From positions 39,929 to 103,928 of the forward strand of contig JAJEKB010000456.1 in NCBI GenBank assembly GCA_022393335.1: DNA of 64,000 nucleotides, in the 5' to 3' direction. The DNA comes from Macrotrachela quadricornifera (Eukaryota > Rotifera > Eurotatoria > Philodinida > Philodinidae). Shown one piece after another: positions 63,001 through 64,000 of this stretch. The translations under genes were made by a program, and so were the position numbers. The first letter of the stretch is position 1. Each line of letters opens with the position of its first letter. The notes under the pieces are model-generated. The model was not told where the DNA came from, searched no databases, and was given only the letters and a program-made list of their open reading frames with translations.

Positions 63001-64000
63001 ATATTTATTCAATGTGAGGTAAGTATGTACTACTAATAGAAATTTCTGAATAACCACTATCACTATGTTTCACAACCAACTTTTAAAAATCGAATTTCAT
63101 AGACCGATAGAGAAAAGATTACTTTACATTACTTGTGAAGAAAACTTTTTAAAATATTGATAAGTAAAAACGTTATATGAGTTTTAATAAACATGATTGA
63201 TTTTTTCTATGTATTTATTTCATTTGACTCTACATAACTATTCTTTCTAGCATTTTGCAGTATTGATTGATGATACAATAAAGATATTTTATTTAATAAT
63301 TTCTAATTCATTTCAATGAGTTTTCAATCAATAATTCAATACTTAAACATCGTAGAGATTAGTTCGAGAAATTAATCTAAAACCAATTCTTAAATATTAA
63401 TGATTTTATACTTTCGGAGAAACCGGTGTTGGTTGTATTCTTCAAGTACAGTTGAATGCAATATATATATATTCGTAAGATTTCATTGATATGTATTATT
63501 GTTTAATTTTTATTCAAATGTAATATTTTGATAATAATATTGATTTTCGTACTACCATTAATTGAAATGGAAAGACAAGAATAGATTGAAATATTTTCTC
63601 ACTTTGAAGATATTTCGAACTTTTCAATTGAAAATAAGTTAATAGAAATTCCTTATAATATTACCAATGTTATTCATTATGTCTGTAAATCGATCTTTCA
63701 ACTGACATTTGTCCATTCTCATAGCAGTATCAAAATTTATTTTTGACAATCTTTATAAAAGAGTACGAATGCGAGCCAAAAATTCAATTGAGAAATTTTC
63801 AAAACGAAAATCTTGCAATATCATCAGGAATTCCTTTTGATTTTATTTTAATATTCAAATTAGAATATTTTAGTGCCAAGAAAACAATCTTATCCATCCT
63901 TCTCGTTCATACACAAACAAATTAAAATTGGCGTAACATTCTTTTAGATATGATAATGACGAATAAATGAACTATATATTGCTGTATATAAACGACATCT
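60012..64000. other. Gene-poor right end of the window
   Basis: After the precursor's 3' UTR, with its AATAAA signals, I see only AT-rich DNA and the long inverted repeat listed separately. The open frame at 63743-63925 has no recognisable features. If the window edge cuts a gene, no exon of it is visible here. Confidence 0.6.
61698..63232. repeat. 1.5 kb imperfect inverted repeat (arms about 600-680 bp)
   Basis: The left arm is about 61698-62298, the right arm about 62555-63232, with a loop of about 255 bp. Ordered matching landmarks, read outward to inward, are tagagtcaaatgaaataaat, cttacctcacattgaataaa / cttacctcacattgaataaa (right arm), cataaagaattttatgag-type phrases, caaaattagtattgaattct / caaaattggtattgaattct, cacctgta(g/t)gg(g)aatctgtag and gacattattatatt. 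Indels shift the axis slightly. No coding frame is present. It is either a large foldback element or an old inverted segmental duplication. Confidence 0.8.

Noticed and set aside
63743..63925. 60-codon plus-strand frame near the right edge
   Set aside because: Too short, no recognisable motif and no splice signals in proper places.

Overview
This 64 kb window is AT-rich metazoan DNA and most likely comes from a bdelloid rotifer. The evidence is animal orthologues (Furry, DZIP1, SID-1/SIDT) split by very short introns, mostly 50-70 bp, together with gene types that are expanded in bdelloids: an ADP-ribosyltransferase fused to a long TPR array, and a GHKL-ATPase/DUF3883 'NO VEIN-like' protein. 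The species is not determined. Ten Ns at 15689-15698 mark a scaffold gap, so linkage of the left and right parts rests on the assembly.

Layout. 1-15053 is compact. It holds the 3' end of an EF-hand gene (+), a complete SID-1/SIDT dsRNA-channel gene (-, 563-4302), and then three head-to-tail genes on + with 137-211 bp spacers: DZIP1-like (4666-9089), a WD40 protein (9301-13336) and a coiled-coil protein (13474-15053). 15054-37632 is an accessory island. It has the NO VEIN-like gene (-, 16146-21232), about 7 kb of gene-free DNA rich in repeats and foldback structures, the intronless ART-TPR gene (+, 28250-31735), and about 6 kb more without a recognisable gene. 37633-53846 is one large Furry (FRY) orthologue. 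54451-54900 encodes a small two-helix membrane protein (CD225/dispanin-like). 59316-60011 encodes a secreted precursor ending in an amidation/cleavage signal, a candidate neuropeptide. The rest, to 64000, is gene-poor and carries a 1.5 kb imperfect inverted repeat.

How things fit together. DZIP1 is a basal-body/cilium protein, and its tight tandem neighbours have splice-acceptor-like sequences just before their start codons, so a trans-spliced polycistronic unit is plausible. Furry is a scaffold for NDR kinases in cell shape control. SIDT links to dsRNA and lipid transport. The two island genes look lineage-specific.

The main structural discovery is a set of degenerate foldback (MITE-like) elements with long inverted arms. 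Three of them account for much of the three longest introns (WD40 910 bp; FRY 1038 bp and 1268 bp). Exon borders were worked out by hand from GT/AG signals and reading frame. Complete exon sums were checked for the coiled-coil gene (345 aa), the WD40 gene (827 or 828 aa) and the NO VEIN-like gene (1430 aa).
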